DNA of 64,000 bases from Rossellomorea sp036867415 (GTDB lineage: Bacteria > Bacillota > Bacilli > Bacillales > Bacillaceae_B): assembly GCF_036867415.1 (NCBI RefSeq), contig NZ_JBAJHU010000002.1:1-64000 (forward strand). The letters are read 5' to 3'. Every line of letters begins with the position of its first letter. The first letter of the stretch is position 1. Position numbers and translations under genes: made by a program. The notes under the pieces were generated by a model, which did no database searches, had not been told where the DNA came from, and saw only the letters and a program-made list of their open reading frames with translations. Positions 33,550 to 42,188 of the stretch are shown piece after piece.

Positions 33550-34509
33550 ATGAAATTAAGAAGTTTATTATCGTTACTGCTGATTACTTCTCTTCTTTTC
33601 CTTGCTGCTTGCGGCAATAAAGAAGAAGAAAAGTCTTCAGGAAGTGATTCTGACAAGAAAGAAGAAACTTATACAGTAGAACATGCAATGGGTACCACTG
33701 AAATCAAAGGAACGCCTGAAAAAGTCGTCATCCTTACAAATGAAGGAACCGAAGCTCTTTTGGAATTGGGTGTCACTCCTGTCGGTGCCGTACAATCTTG
33801 GACCGGTGACCCTTGGTATGAACATATCGCAGAAGACATGAAAGATGTTGAAGTGGTTGGTACGGAAAGTGAATTGAACATCGAAGCGATCGCAAAGCTT
33901 CAGCCGGATCTTATCATCGGAACGAAACTGCGTCAGGAAGAGCAATACAACCAATTGAAAGAAATTGCTCCAACCGTCATGTCCGAAACCCTTAAAGGGA
34001 ATTGGAAAGAAAACTTTAAGCTATACTCCAAAGCATTGAACAAAGAAGAAGAAGGCAAAGAAGTCATTGCCCAGTATGATCAGCGCATTGAAGACTTAAA
34101 AGGCAAACTTGGCGATAAGCTGAATCAGGAAATTTCCATGGTCCGTTTCCTTGCAGGAGATGTACGTATTTATCATAAGGATTCCTTCTCCGGTGTCATC
34201 CTTGATCAATTAGGATTTGCACGTCCTGAAGGCCAGGATGTGAATGACTTTGCTGAAAAAGGCGTGACGAAAGAAAGAATCCCGGCAATGGATGGAGATG
34301 TTCTCTTCTATTTCACCTATGAAACAGGTGACGGAGAAGCCAACAAGTTAGCTGAAGAATGGATCAATGATCCGTTATTCAAGAATCTTGAAGCTGCCAA
34401 AGCAGGCAACGTCCACGAAGTCAGCGATGCAATCTGGAACACTGCAGGCGGTGTCATTGCTGCGAACAAAATGCTCGATGATATTGAAAAATATTTCTTG
34501 GAGCAATAA
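33550..34509 (+). CDS. Siderophore-binding lipoprotein (YfiY-like)
   Basis: 319 residues. Lipobox FLAAC puts the lipidated Cys at residue 21, followed by a Lys/Glu/Ser linker. A class III (FecB/FhuD) binding domain follows: GTPEKVVILTNEGTEALLELG near residue 55 and LQPDLIIGTKLRQEE near 118. It captures the siderophore outside the membrane. Best guess is schizokinen or arthrobactin, by analogy with YfiY; ligand choice is not readable from sequence. Confidence 0.9.
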   Translation: MKLRSLLSLLLITSLLFLAACGNKEEEKSSGSDSDKKEETYTVEHAMGTTEIKGTPEKVVILTNEGTEALLELGVTPVGAVQSWTGDPWYEHIAEDMKDVEVVGTESELNIEAIAKLQPDLIIGTKLRQEEQYNQLKEIAPTVMSETLKGNWKENFKLYSKALNKEEEGKEVIAQYDQRIEDLKGKLGDKLNQEISMVRFLAGDVRIYHKDSFSGVILDQLGFARPEGQDVNDFAEKGVTKERIPAMDGDVLFYFTYETGDGEANKLAEEWINDPLFKNLEAAKAGNVHEVSDAIWNTAGGVIAANKMLDDIEKYFLEQ

Positions 34510-34518
34510 ATATTACTG

Positions 34519-34549
34519 AAGACCAGGGATGATTCCCTGGTCTTTTTTT
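34519..34549 (+). terminator. Terminator of the siderophore-binding protein gene
   Basis: AAGACCAGGGA-TGAT-TCCCTGGTCTT with seven Ts, 10 bp below the stop codon. Confidence 0.92.
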
Positions 34550-34582
34550 ATTAGATGTTCACCAAATAGTATGTGCCGCACT

Positions 34583-34609
34583 GAGAGTCTTGCACGGAAA
34601 TTAAAAGCG
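34583..34609. repeat. Relic of the TIR element
   Basis: GAGTCTTGCACGGAAAT and a following AAAGCG are, in reverse orientation, close to the internal CGCTAATGATTTCCGTGCAAG segment of the 26908-27249 element. Only about 25 bases are left. Confidence 0.5.
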
Positions 34610-34737
34610 ATACAAAAGTTCCTATTACACAGAAATATTGGTCCCCTTCACATTTTACAACCTCACTTCAACTTTTCATAATTCTCCCTTTTTCGGAAAC
34701 ACTACTGAATACACCACGTTGAACATGAGGGATTCGT

Positions 34738-36240
34738 ATGTTTTCATTCTTTAAAAATAAAAATACTGATCAAAATAAAAAGAAACCATCCTATGAAAGT
34801 ATAAAAACAGCCCTTGAAAAATCTGCTGATTATAAGCAGGCTTTTTACCAAAATCAATTTACCGGGGTGAAATTCAGCCTGCATTTTTTTACTACCTTGA
34901 TCGATGGGAAAATCATTCAGGAAGATGTTCTTCCTTCATTATTATCCAAGGATTTCAATGATCTGGAAGATTTGAAAACACTGGTACCGATTGTTGACAT
35001 CCAAGTTTCTGATGACGAATCGGTCATTGAACAAAAGCTGCTGAATGGATACACGATGCTGACAATGGATAAATCCCATCGGAAATTTGCCTTCATTGCG
35101 ACCAAGAATGAAATGGGACGGAAGGTATCTCAGCCTGAAGTTGAATTCAGTGTCGTCGGTCCGAAAGAGGCATTTGTTGAATCTCTCAGTGACAATCTGA
35201 ATCTCCTGCGAAAACGCATCCCGGTAAAAGAATTCACTGTAGAGGAAGTGACCGTCGGTACGATTACTCATACCCGGATCGCCCTTCTCTACTTGGATGG
35301 GTTAGCCGATGAGGCGAACGTGAATACTGTCCGTCAGCGTTTGAAAGATGTTGATTTTGACCAGGTGATGGACAGTTCATTCATAGAACAGCTTATTTCG
35401 GATAATAGCTTATCCCCCTTTCCCCAGCTGCTCGATTCCGAACGTCCGGACCGGGTCGCTTCAGTATTAGTGGAAGGGAAAATCGCCATTTTGGTAGATG
35501 GGTCACCCCATGCATTGATTGGTCCGACTACACTGGTGGAATTCTTCAATGCCTATGAGGATTATTTCCTTAACTTTATAGTCGCTTCCTTCTTTCGTCT
35601 CGTTCGTGTATTTGCGGTTTCCTTCTCGATTTTGATTACACCACTATATGTAGCCGCTCTTACCTATCATTATGAGTTGATACCGAAAGACTTGATGGCG
35701 ACACTCGTGACGTCCAGGCAGGAAATCCCTTTGCCCCCGATCCTGGAGGCATTGTTTCTCGAACTCACAATTGAACTGCTGCGTGAGGCGGGAGCCCGCC
35801 TGCCCACTAAGGTCGGTCAGACGATCGGTATCGTTGGTGGTATCGTTATCGGAACAGCATCTGTTGAAGCTGGATTGACAAGTAACGTACTACTCATCCT
35901 GGTTGCCCTGGCTGCGCTTGCTTCCTTTACGACACCTGTTTACAGAATGGGCAATACGATCCGGATTTTGAGGTTTCCATTTTTGCTCTTTGCCCAGCTT
36001 TGGGGACTTCTCGGAATCGTCTTTTGTTTCTGTTTCTTGATGGGACACCTGATGAGGTTGACCTCTCTCGGCCGACCATTTCTGGAGCCGTTGTATCCTC
36101 CGCGTTTAAAGGATTTAAAGGATGCGCTCATCCGGTTTCCATTTTATAAACAGTCAAACCGTCCCGGGTTTCTACGAACGAAGAAATCCGTCCGATTCAG
36201 CCCTAGAGAAGGTAAGAAAAAGCTTGATATTGACGAATGA
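34738..36240 (+). CDS. Spore germinant receptor subunit A
   Basis: 500 residues. GerA-type A subunit: a hydrophilic N-terminal domain of about 240 residues, then the family core ERPDRVASVLVEGKIAILVDGSPHALIGP starting near residue 235, and about five membrane segments including PPILEALFLELTIELLREAGARLP near 335. It is located in the inner spore membrane with the B and C subunits and senses small-molecule germinants. GAGGG stands 6 bases above the ATG. First gene of a three-gene operon. Confidence 0.92.
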   Translation: MFSFFKNKNTDQNKKKPSYESIKTALEKSADYKQAFYQNQFTGVKFSLHFFTTLIDGKIIQEDVLPSLLSKDFNDLEDLKTLVPIVDIQVSDDESVIEQKLLNGYTMLTMDKSHRKFAFIATKNEMGRKVSQPEVEFSVVGPKEAFVESLSDNLNLLRKRIPVKEFTVEEVTVGTITHTRIALLYLDGLADEANVNTVRQRLKDVDFDQVMDSSFIEQLISDNSLSPFPQLLDSERPDRVASVLVEGKIAILVDGSPHALIGPTTLVEFFNAYEDYFLNFIVASFFRLVRVFAVSFSILITPLYVAALTYHYELIPKDLMATLVTSRQEIPLPPILEALFLELTIELLREAGARLPTKVGQTIGIVGGIVIGTASVEAGLTSNVLLILVALAALASFTTPVYRMGNTIRILRFPFLLFAQLWGLLGIVFCFCFLMGHLMRLTSLGRPFLEPLYPPRLKDLKDALIRFPFYKQSNRPGFLRTKKSVRFSPREGKKKLDIDE

Positions 36241-36254
36241 TTGGAGGTGGAACG

Positions 36255-37343
36255 ATGCAGCCGATTCCTGAAAGCAGAAAGATTTCCCCTTTTCTTGTGT
36301 TCTTTCTCATCCATGCGATCCAAGTAGGAGCCGGGGTATTGGGCTTTCAGCGGATCATTGCAAAGAATGCCGGGTATGATGGATGGATTTCCGTCATACT
36401 CGCGGGGATTACCACTCATATCCTTATGATGATCATGTATCTGTTATTGGATAAAGGCGGCGGCGACCTTGTTTCAGCACACCGCATCGCATTTGGGAAG
36501 TGGTTAGGGAAAGCTGCGGACTTTCTCTTCGTCCTTTACTTTACACTACTGGTCGTCACCATCTTAAGGACCTATATCGAAGTTGTCCAAGTATGGATGT
36601 ATCCGCGGCTGAGCACATTTTACTTTGCACTCGCCTTTATGATTCTTGCGTATTATATAGTCTCGGGCGGAGTGAGGAACATTGCCGGAGTCGCTTTTTT
36701 CGGAACGGTGCTGCCAAGCTACCTGCTATTGACGTTTGCGTTCACGTTCCCGTTCAGCGATTTCCGGAATATCCTGCCCGTTTTTGATCATTCGCTGAAA
36801 GATATGCTGATTGCCACTAAAAATATGTCCCTTACCTTTCTCGGATACGAATCGATCTTATTACTCTATCCATTCATCAAAAATGCGAAGAAGTCACAAA
36901 AACACGCCCAATGGGGCCTGTTCACCACTACAACGGTATATGTGATCATCGCCATCATTTCCTTTGCCTTCTTTAGTGAGAAACAGCTGGCAAAGACGGT
37001 CTGGGCCACTTTATCCATGTGGAAGATTGTCGAAATGCCTTTTGTCGAACGGTTTGAATATATCGGGATAGCAAACTGGTGCCTTGTGATTCTCCCTAAT
37101 GTATGTATTGCCTTATGGTGCGCAAGCAGAATCATGAAGAGAATCACCCCGATCAATCAGCGTCATTCCATATGGATTCTATCGGTAATCGTTATCGGCA
37201 CCCTGTCATTTTTAACAAATCGCAAACAGGTGGATATGCTTAACACCCTGTCGGGAGAAATCGGTTTCTATCTTAATTATGTATATATCCCTATTCTCCT
37301 GTTAGTAGTGATCATTATGAAGAAGGTGAGAAAGAAAGTATGA
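36255..37343 (+). CDS. Spore germinant receptor subunit B
   Basis: 362 residues from ATG 36255 (GGAGGTGG above); an upstream in-frame ATG at 36237 overlaps the A-subunit stop. GerAB/APC-superfamily membrane protein with about ten segments; the N-terminus ISPFLVFFLIHAIQVGAGVLGF is family-typical. B subunits bind the germinant. The stop overlaps the start of the C-subunit gene by 4 bp. Confidence 0.9.
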   Translation: MQPIPESRKISPFLVFFLIHAIQVGAGVLGFQRIIAKNAGYDGWISVILAGITTHILMMIMYLLLDKGGGDLVSAHRIAFGKWLGKAADFLFVLYFTLLVVTILRTYIEVVQVWMYPRLSTFYFALAFMILAYYIVSGGVRNIAGVAFFGTVLPSYLLLTFAFTFPFSDFRNILPVFDHSLKDMLIATKNMSLTFLGYESILLLYPFIKNAKKSQKHAQWGLFTTTTVYVIIAIISFAFFSEKQLAKTVWATLSMWKIVEMPFVERFEYIGIANWCLVILPNVCIALWCASRIMKRITPINQRHSIWILSVIVIGTLSFLTNRKQVDMLNTLSGEIGFYLNYVYIPILLLVVIIMKKVRKKV

Positions 37344-38434
37344 GAAAACGAATATCTAACCTTATCCTCATTCTTTTGCTTTTAACCGGTTGCGTGGAAA
37401 GGGAAATCCTTGATGACTTGAATATTGAAACGGCCAAAGGGTATGACCTCGTCGAGGAAAATACCATTCGCGGGACGGCGTTATTTCCTGTTTATATTAA
37501 AGATGGCGCGATTGAAAACAGGACGTTATCGGCAGAAGCACCTTCTACGAGAGAAGTACTGGAAACATTGTCACGTAAATCTCAGCAGCCATTAGTGCGG
37601 GGAAGTCTGGATGTCGTGCTTCTCGGGGATGATATGGCAAAGAAAGGCGTCCTTGATGTCGCCGATTCCCTTCAAAGGGATGCCAGTATCGGGGCACGCG
37701 TTACTTTGGCCATTGCCGAAGGAAGTGCGGAAGACATTCTGAAAGGAAATTACGGGATCCGAGGGAACGGGACGTTCATTTCAAATCTGATCAATCACAA
37801 TATCAAGAGAAGAGAGCTCCCTGAAACCAACTTGCATATGTTTCTCTTTGATTATTTTCAAGATGGCAAAACTCCGTATCTGCCGATCATAAAAAAAGTT
37901 TCCGACGATACACTGGAAGTCTCGGGTGTTGCCTTATTTGATAAAGACAAGATGGTTGATACCGTACCTGCGGATGATCTGTTCTTCTTCAAGCTCCTTG
38001 TAGATAAACTCTCTGAGGGAAGTCATGTCGTAAAGCTGGGCAAAAAGGACGGCGATGCCGAAGAACATGTCGAGGCTGCGGTAACAAGCATTATGTCAAA
38101 ACATAAAATCAAGGTCGAGAATGAAACAGACCCTGTAAAAGTATCCTTTAAAATCGTCATTCGAGGGATCATCAAAGAATATACGGGAAAAAGGTTATCT
38201 CAGAAAAAAATCAAGGAAATAGAAGATAAGATGTCAAAAGACATTACAGATCATTCGTTGAAGCTGCTTGGAAGGTTTCAAGAGAAGGGGATTGACCCGG
38301 TCGGCATCGGTCAACTTCAGAAACACGGTGTACGGGGTTTTGATATAAAAGAATGGGAAAAAACTTTATACCCGAATGCACAATTCGAAATCAAACCGGA
38401 TGTAGAGATCCTCGAATCCGGGACTGTGGAATAA
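37340..38434 (+). CDS. Spore germinant receptor subunit C (lipoprotein)
   Basis: 364 residues. Lipobox LLTGC (Cys18), then GerAC domains: ILDDLNIETAKGYDL near residue 25 and RRELPETNLHMFLFDYFQDGKTPYLP near 155, ending in the C-terminal ERFxxxGIDPVGIG-type segment. Membrane-anchored partner of the A and B subunits. This completes a full receptor, with no sign of decay. The germinant is unknown. Confidence 0.9.
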   Translation: MRKRISNLILILLLLTGCVEREILDDLNIETAKGYDLVEENTIRGTALFPVYIKDGAIENRTLSAEAPSTREVLETLSRKSQQPLVRGSLDVVLLGDDMAKKGVLDVADSLQRDASIGARVTLAIAEGSAEDILKGNYGIRGNGTFISNLINHNIKRRELPETNLHMFLFDYFQDGKTPYLPIIKKVSDDTLEVSGVALFDKDKMVDTVPADDLFFFKLLVDKLSEGSHVVKLGKKDGDAEEHVEAAVTSIMSKHKIKVENETDPVKVSFKIVIRGIIKEYTGKRLSQKKIKEIEDKMSKDITDHSLKLLGRFQEKGIDPVGIGQLQKHGVRGFDIKEWEKTLYPNAQFEIKPDVEILESGTVE

Positions 38435-38541
38435 GGCGGTTGAATTGTCCTGCAAAACGTGCAGTGTGCCTTAATGAAAGGAGAGGTGCCGAATACAGCA
38501 CCTCTTCTTTCATTGATTGTTGACATCGTATCATGTGGTGA

Positions 38542-39579
38542 TTATAAATATATGGATTTATTCTCTGCAGAGCTTTTCTTGCATGCTTCGATGATTTCAA
38601 TGACATCGAGTGCCTCTTCAGCTCTTACCGGAATAGGCTGATTATTTCTGACTGCCTCAAAGATTCCTTGATAGTACTGAGTGTAATCTCCTTTTTCAGA
38701 TGGAAGTTTCACCTTATTCACTTCTTCCTCTTCTAAAAGGGATAATGTGCCCCAGGATTCTTCATCCTCCATTCCCCAGGAAGCGGAATAAGGATCGATC
38801 CCTTCTTTAAGATCTGTCTCCTGACGGTCCATCCCGTATTTCATGAAGCTTCCTTTATGGCCATGCAGCTGATAGCGCGGACCGGGGTCGAGTACAATCG
38901 AGCGGGAATAAAGACCGATTCGGGCCGTCCCGTAACCGAGAGTGATTTGGAAATAATCTTCTGCTTTTTCAGGGTCACGCTGTGAGAAGACATCTGCGAA
39001 CACCCATTGAGGTTTTCCGAACAAACAAAGTGCCTGGTCGATCAGATGGGAACCGAGGTCATAGAGCACGCCTCCGCCTTCGATCTTATTTTCTTTCCAG
39101 CGATTTTTTACCGCCGGACGGTAACGATCAAAGTGTGCTTCATATGTAGTGATGTCACCTAACTTCTTATTCTCGATGAGTTTCCGGATCGTCAGGAAAT
39201 CAGCATCCCAGCGGCGGTTGTGGAAGACTGACAACAGGAGGCCCTTCTCTTCAGCCAGCCTGATCAGCTCTTCACCCTGTGTTCTTTCCGTTACGAATGG
39301 TTTTTCCACCACTACATGTTTCCCTGCTGTGAGTGACTGCTTAATCATGTCATAGTGAAGATGATTAGGTGTCGTGATTACGACAAGTTCAACGTCTTCC
39401 TGAAGCAGTTCCTGAAGTGATGACACTACGTTGACACCGCCAAGATCTGCCTGGACCTTCTCTTTATTGGAAGACATGACCGTATGGATCTCAAAGTTAC
39501 GGGAATGTTGAAGGAGCGGACGATGAAAGCTTTGACCGGAGAATCCGTAGCCCGCCAATCCTACATTGATCGGTTTCAT
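38542..39579 (-). CDS. iolW: Gfo/Idh/MocA oxidoreductase (IolW-like)
   Basis: 345 residues. N-terminal Rossmann motif VGLAGYGFSGQSFHRPLL near residue 5, the GKHVVVEKPFVTE motif (catalytic Lys) near 90, YDLGSHLIDQALCLFG near 175. It most resembles B. subtilis IolW (YvaA), the NADP-dependent scyllo-inositol dehydrogenase, including the HNRRWDxDFLTI segment. Monocistronic. The inositol assignment is from family likeness only. Confidence 0.78.
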   Translation of the reverse strand: MKPINVGLAGYGFSGQSFHRPLLQHSRNFEIHTVMSSNKEKVQADLGGVNVVSSLQELLQEDVELVVITTPNHLHYDMIKQSLTAGKHVVVEKPFVTERTQGEELIRLAEEKGLLLSVFHNRRWDADFLTIRKLIENKKLGDITTYEAHFDRYRPAVKNRWKENKIEGGGVLYDLGSHLIDQALCLFGKPQWVFADVFSQRDPEKAEDYFQITLGYGTARIGLYSRSIVLDPGPRYQLHGHKGSFMKYGMDRQETDLKEGIDPYSASWGMEDEESWGTLSLLEEEEVNKVKLPSEKGDYTQYYQGIFEAVRNNQPIPVRAEEALDVIEIIEACKKSSAENKSIYL

Positions 39580-39725
39580 GTTATCACCTGTTTTCCTTAG
39601 AGTGTATCCCTATACTATCATGTTCTCTTGACGCCGGGAAATTCTTTGCCGATGGTTTCTTTGAGACCTTGCAGTTTACGTAAAGATCAGCTGTGGTTAA
39701 AATAAAAGAGAAAGGAGGGTTATAC

Positions 39726-40040
39726 ATGCAATCGATCAAGAATAAAGAAACATTCGAAGAAATCATTTCTTCCGATCAGCCCGTAGTTGTTAAATTCCAT
39801 GCAGACTGGTGCCCGGACTGCCGGCGCATGGACATGTTCATTGATGAAATCATGGATCAATACAGCCAATATAAATGGTACGACATCAACAAGGATGAAT
39901 TCCCTGAAATCGCAGAAAAATATGATGTCATGGGAATCCCGAGCCTGCTCATCTGGAAGAACGGCGAAAAAATCGCGCACCTGCACAGCGCACACGCCAA
40001 AACACCGGAACAGGTTACAGATTTCTTGAATACGCTCTAA
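39726..40040 (+). CDS. ydbP: Thioredoxin-family protein (YdbP-like)
   Basis: 104 residues from ATG 39726, which has GGAGG 7 bases upstream; the longer open frame includes the ribosome site and is not coding. Thioredoxin fold with the active site FHADWCPDCRRMDMF near residue 30 and cis-Pro in VMGIPSLLIWKNG near 70. A WCPDC motif in place of WCGPC is seen in B. subtilis YdbP. Likely a cytoplasmic thiol-disulfide reductase of unknown target. Confidence 0.82.
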   Translation: MQSIKNKETFEEIISSDQPVVVKFHADWCPDCRRMDMFIDEIMDQYSQYKWYDINKDEFPEIAEKYDVMGIPSLLIWKNGEKIAHLHSAHAKTPEQVTDFLNTL

Positions 40041-40046
40041 TCAAAC

Positions 40047-40088
40047 GCCCGTCCTTCTGTACTTTAAAGCACTCAGGACGGGCATTTC
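40047..40088 (+). terminator. Terminator of the thioredoxin-like gene
   Basis: GCCCGTCCT and AGGACGGGC form a perfect 9-bp stem with a 19-base loop, followed by ATTT. The T tract is short. Confidence 0.7.
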
Positions 40089-40090
40089 CA

Positions 40091-41533
40091 TTATTCATAG
40101 AGGGTGCCGGCACGGTCTACAAAGATGGTTTTAACGACTGTCCGCTCGAATTCATTTCCGCGTCCGGTAGTTCCATTGATGTCGATAGTGATGTTGAAGG
40201 TGCCTTCTTCATATTGTGTTAAGGTGCCAGGCTCAAGTCCGGGTGGATTTTCGATGGACTTCATATTCCCCTTATTTTCAACCGGAATGTGAGTGAGATG
40301 AACATGCTTTTTGATCACAGAGGCGTTATGCACCTCCACTCCTTTATTCCCGATAGATGCATCCCCTGCGAAGATCTCATCAATTTGTGGCAATACCCCA
40401 TTTGTAAACATCACGTTCAACAAATACGTTTCTCTTTGATCATTCCGGCTTTCAAGCACCCACCTACCGCTGGGCGGATCACTGATGAGCACGGAATGAT
40501 GAAATGCATCCGGAAAGAAACCTGTGGCATCCCCCGTTGTTACAAAGTCTGTATAAATTTCGCCCCCGGGGCCGGTAAGTACCAGTTCCGTATACCTGGA
40601 ACAGCTGATCCAGTCAACCGTAATGTCAGCGACGTCCTCTTCAACCGAAAACTGTTCAGTGCCAGTGCCTTCAATCGACCCTCCCCTATGCAGAACCGAC
40701 GTTTGAACTTCTTCTTCGGAAGACGATTGGTCAACAGCTGCAGGAATGACATCCACTTCCTCACTCAGCAGACGTTCTACATAAGGAAATATTTCTTCAC
40801 CCTGCTTGATCGTTTTGTGGGTCCAATCATCGACTCTCACTTCCCGGCCGTAGGGAAGCTGCGAACTCTTCACCGTCACCGCTCCATCATTTGCACCGAA
40901 ACGCCTTAAATAGAGGCCTCCCCAGAAGAGTTCTGAATTCATCCCTCCCCATCCAGTCCCGCCGAAGGTATAGAAAGGAATTTCTCCGCTTTCCATATGC
41001 TCATCTGTTCTCTGCCTGTATGCTTCCATATAAGCCTTCTGCAGAGAGAACACCGCATCGCTTTTACTGCCGAGGGTTTCCGTGAGCCATTCTGCCCATT
41101 TGCTGTATGCAAGGTCAGCAAGCTCAGATCCATGATGGGGTGTGGAAAGAGTGATCACACGTTTTACACATTCAGCAGCGCCATGATAAACAACGGCCGT
41201 CTGCGCATCGATCCCTCCTTTGCTATGGGCGACAATCACTACTTTTTTCTTGAAATAGTTATACACTTCCCGCAGCTTTTCAGCCAAAAGCAACCCATTT
41301 GTCCACATGTCATCGATCCCCGATAAATCAATGAATGCAGTCTCATACCCCGCGGAATATGCCATTTCGCTTAGTTCATTATTCTCAATCCACCATGTTT
41401 CAGAGGTTGTGTTGATCCCGTGGATAAAGAGGATCGGATGGCTGTCAGGTTTCACTTGTTCCGGTTCTTTTCCAGGAAACCAACTCCCTTTACTCGCCCG
41501 GATTGAAGCAACAGAATGTGGATGGTCATTCAA
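40091..41533 (-). CDS. Lipase/esterase-like alpha/beta hydrolase with C-terminal beta domain
   Basis: 480 residues. N-terminal alpha/beta hydrolase: ILFIHGINTTSETWW (oxyanion region) near residue 34 and the nucleophile elbow VIVAHSKGGIDAQTA near 98, where Ala replaces the first Gly of GxSxG. ITLSTPHHGSELADLAYS near 137 is typical of secreted triacylglycerol lipases. From about residue 285 an unrelated beta-rich domain follows. No signal peptide is visible, which is odd for this family. Substrate not known. Leftward, monocistronic. Confidence 0.75.
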   Translation of the reverse strand: MNDHPHSVASIRASKGSWFPGKEPEQVKPDSHPILFIHGINTTSETWWIENNELSEMAYSAGYETAFIDLSGIDDMWTNGLLLAEKLREVYNYFKKKVVIVAHSKGGIDAQTAVVYHGAAECVKRVITLSTPHHGSELADLAYSKWAEWLTETLGSKSDAVFSLQKAYMEAYRQRTDEHMESGEIPFYTFGGTGWGGMNSELFWGGLYLRRFGANDGAVTVKSSQLPYGREVRVDDWTHKTIKQGEEIFPYVERLLSEEVDVIPAAVDQSSSEEEVQTSVLHRGGSIEGTGTEQFSVEEDVADITVDWISCSRYTELVLTGPGGEIYTDFVTTGDATGFFPDAFHHSVLISDPPSGRWVLESRNDQRETYLLNVMFTNGVLPQIDEIFAGDASIGNKGVEVHNASVIKKHVHLTHIPVENKGNMKSIENPPGLEPGTLTQYEEGTFNITIDINGTTGRGNEFERTVVKTIFVDRAGTLYE

Positions 41534-41785
41534 TATGGTAACCTCCTTTATCCCTCTACTTTTCTCCTTTTTTTCTCAAATTCCTTTACTGACAAGCATT
41601 TTAGGAGATATTGCTTACTGTATTTTGCTGAAAAAAATAATGGGGGAACAGTAGGTTGTTTCCCTTCAGTGCAATCTGGTTTATTTGTTCTTTACCTCAT
41701 CGAAACTGAAAACTGAATTGATCAATGAATAACTTCCCTGTGGTTTTCAAACACTAAAGTGAAAAGATAAAAGGAGGAATGACCC

Positions 41786-41926
41786 ATGACGAAGAAGGTC
41801 AACAAAGGCAGCAGCAATCAAAATTCCCCGAAACGCGGAACGACTGAATTTGCCTCTGAGATTACGAGCGGCGACAATAGCAAAGGAAATAAACACAATA
41901 AGGATCAACGAAATAAAACCAGATGA
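41786..41926 (+). CDS. Mini gamma-type SASP-like protein
   Basis: 46 residues starting at ATG 41786 with AAGGAGG at good spacing. The sequence is Asn-, Lys- and Ser-rich and holds one GTTEFASEITSG motif, like the TEFASET sites of gamma-type small acid-soluble spore proteins (SspE), where the germination protease cuts. Normal gamma-SASPs are longer and carry two or more such sites. It is 44 bp above an SspH homologue, which fits expression in the forespore. Too short for a routine ORF cut-off. Confidence 0.7.
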   Translation: MTKKVNKGSSNQNSPKRGTTEFASEITSGDNSKGNKHNKDQRNKTR

Positions 41927-41970
41927 CATACTTCTTTTAATAATGACAAAGATACAGGAGGACCATGCAT

Positions 41971-42150
41971 ATGGAACTTAAGCGCGCAAAGCAAATCCTG
42001 TCTTCATCAGCAGACATCGAAGTGAAATACAATAATGCGTCTGTCTGGATCGATGAAGTGATGGAAGATGGCCAAACGGCAGTCGTTCATCTTCGCGGCC
42101 CGTTAGAAGAAAGGTCACAAGTCAGCATCTCTGACCTGCAAGAAACGTGA
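41971..42150 (+). CDS. sspH: Small acid-soluble spore protein H
   Basis: 59 residues from ATG 41971 (GGAGG nine bases above), the family's normal length; an ATG six bases earlier is too close to the ribosome site. It has the SspH plan: MELKRAKQILSSS, then VKYNNASVWIDEV and a short acidic C-terminal SISDLQET. Minor SASP of the spore core. Cotranscribed with the gamma-SASP-like gene and followed by a strong terminator. Confidence 0.88.
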   Translation: MELKRAKQILSSSADIEVKYNNASVWIDEVMEDGQTAVVHLRGPLEERSQVSISDLQET

Positions 42151-42156
42151 AATCAA

Positions 42157-42187
42157 TGAAAAAGCCATGCAGCTGCATGGCTTTTTC
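42157..42187. terminator. Bidirectional terminator between sspH and the alkaline phosphatase
   Basis: GAAAAAGCCATGCAGC and GCTGCATGGCTTTTTC form a perfect palindrome, T-rich on both strands. Confidence 0.95.
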
Positions 42188-42188
42188 A

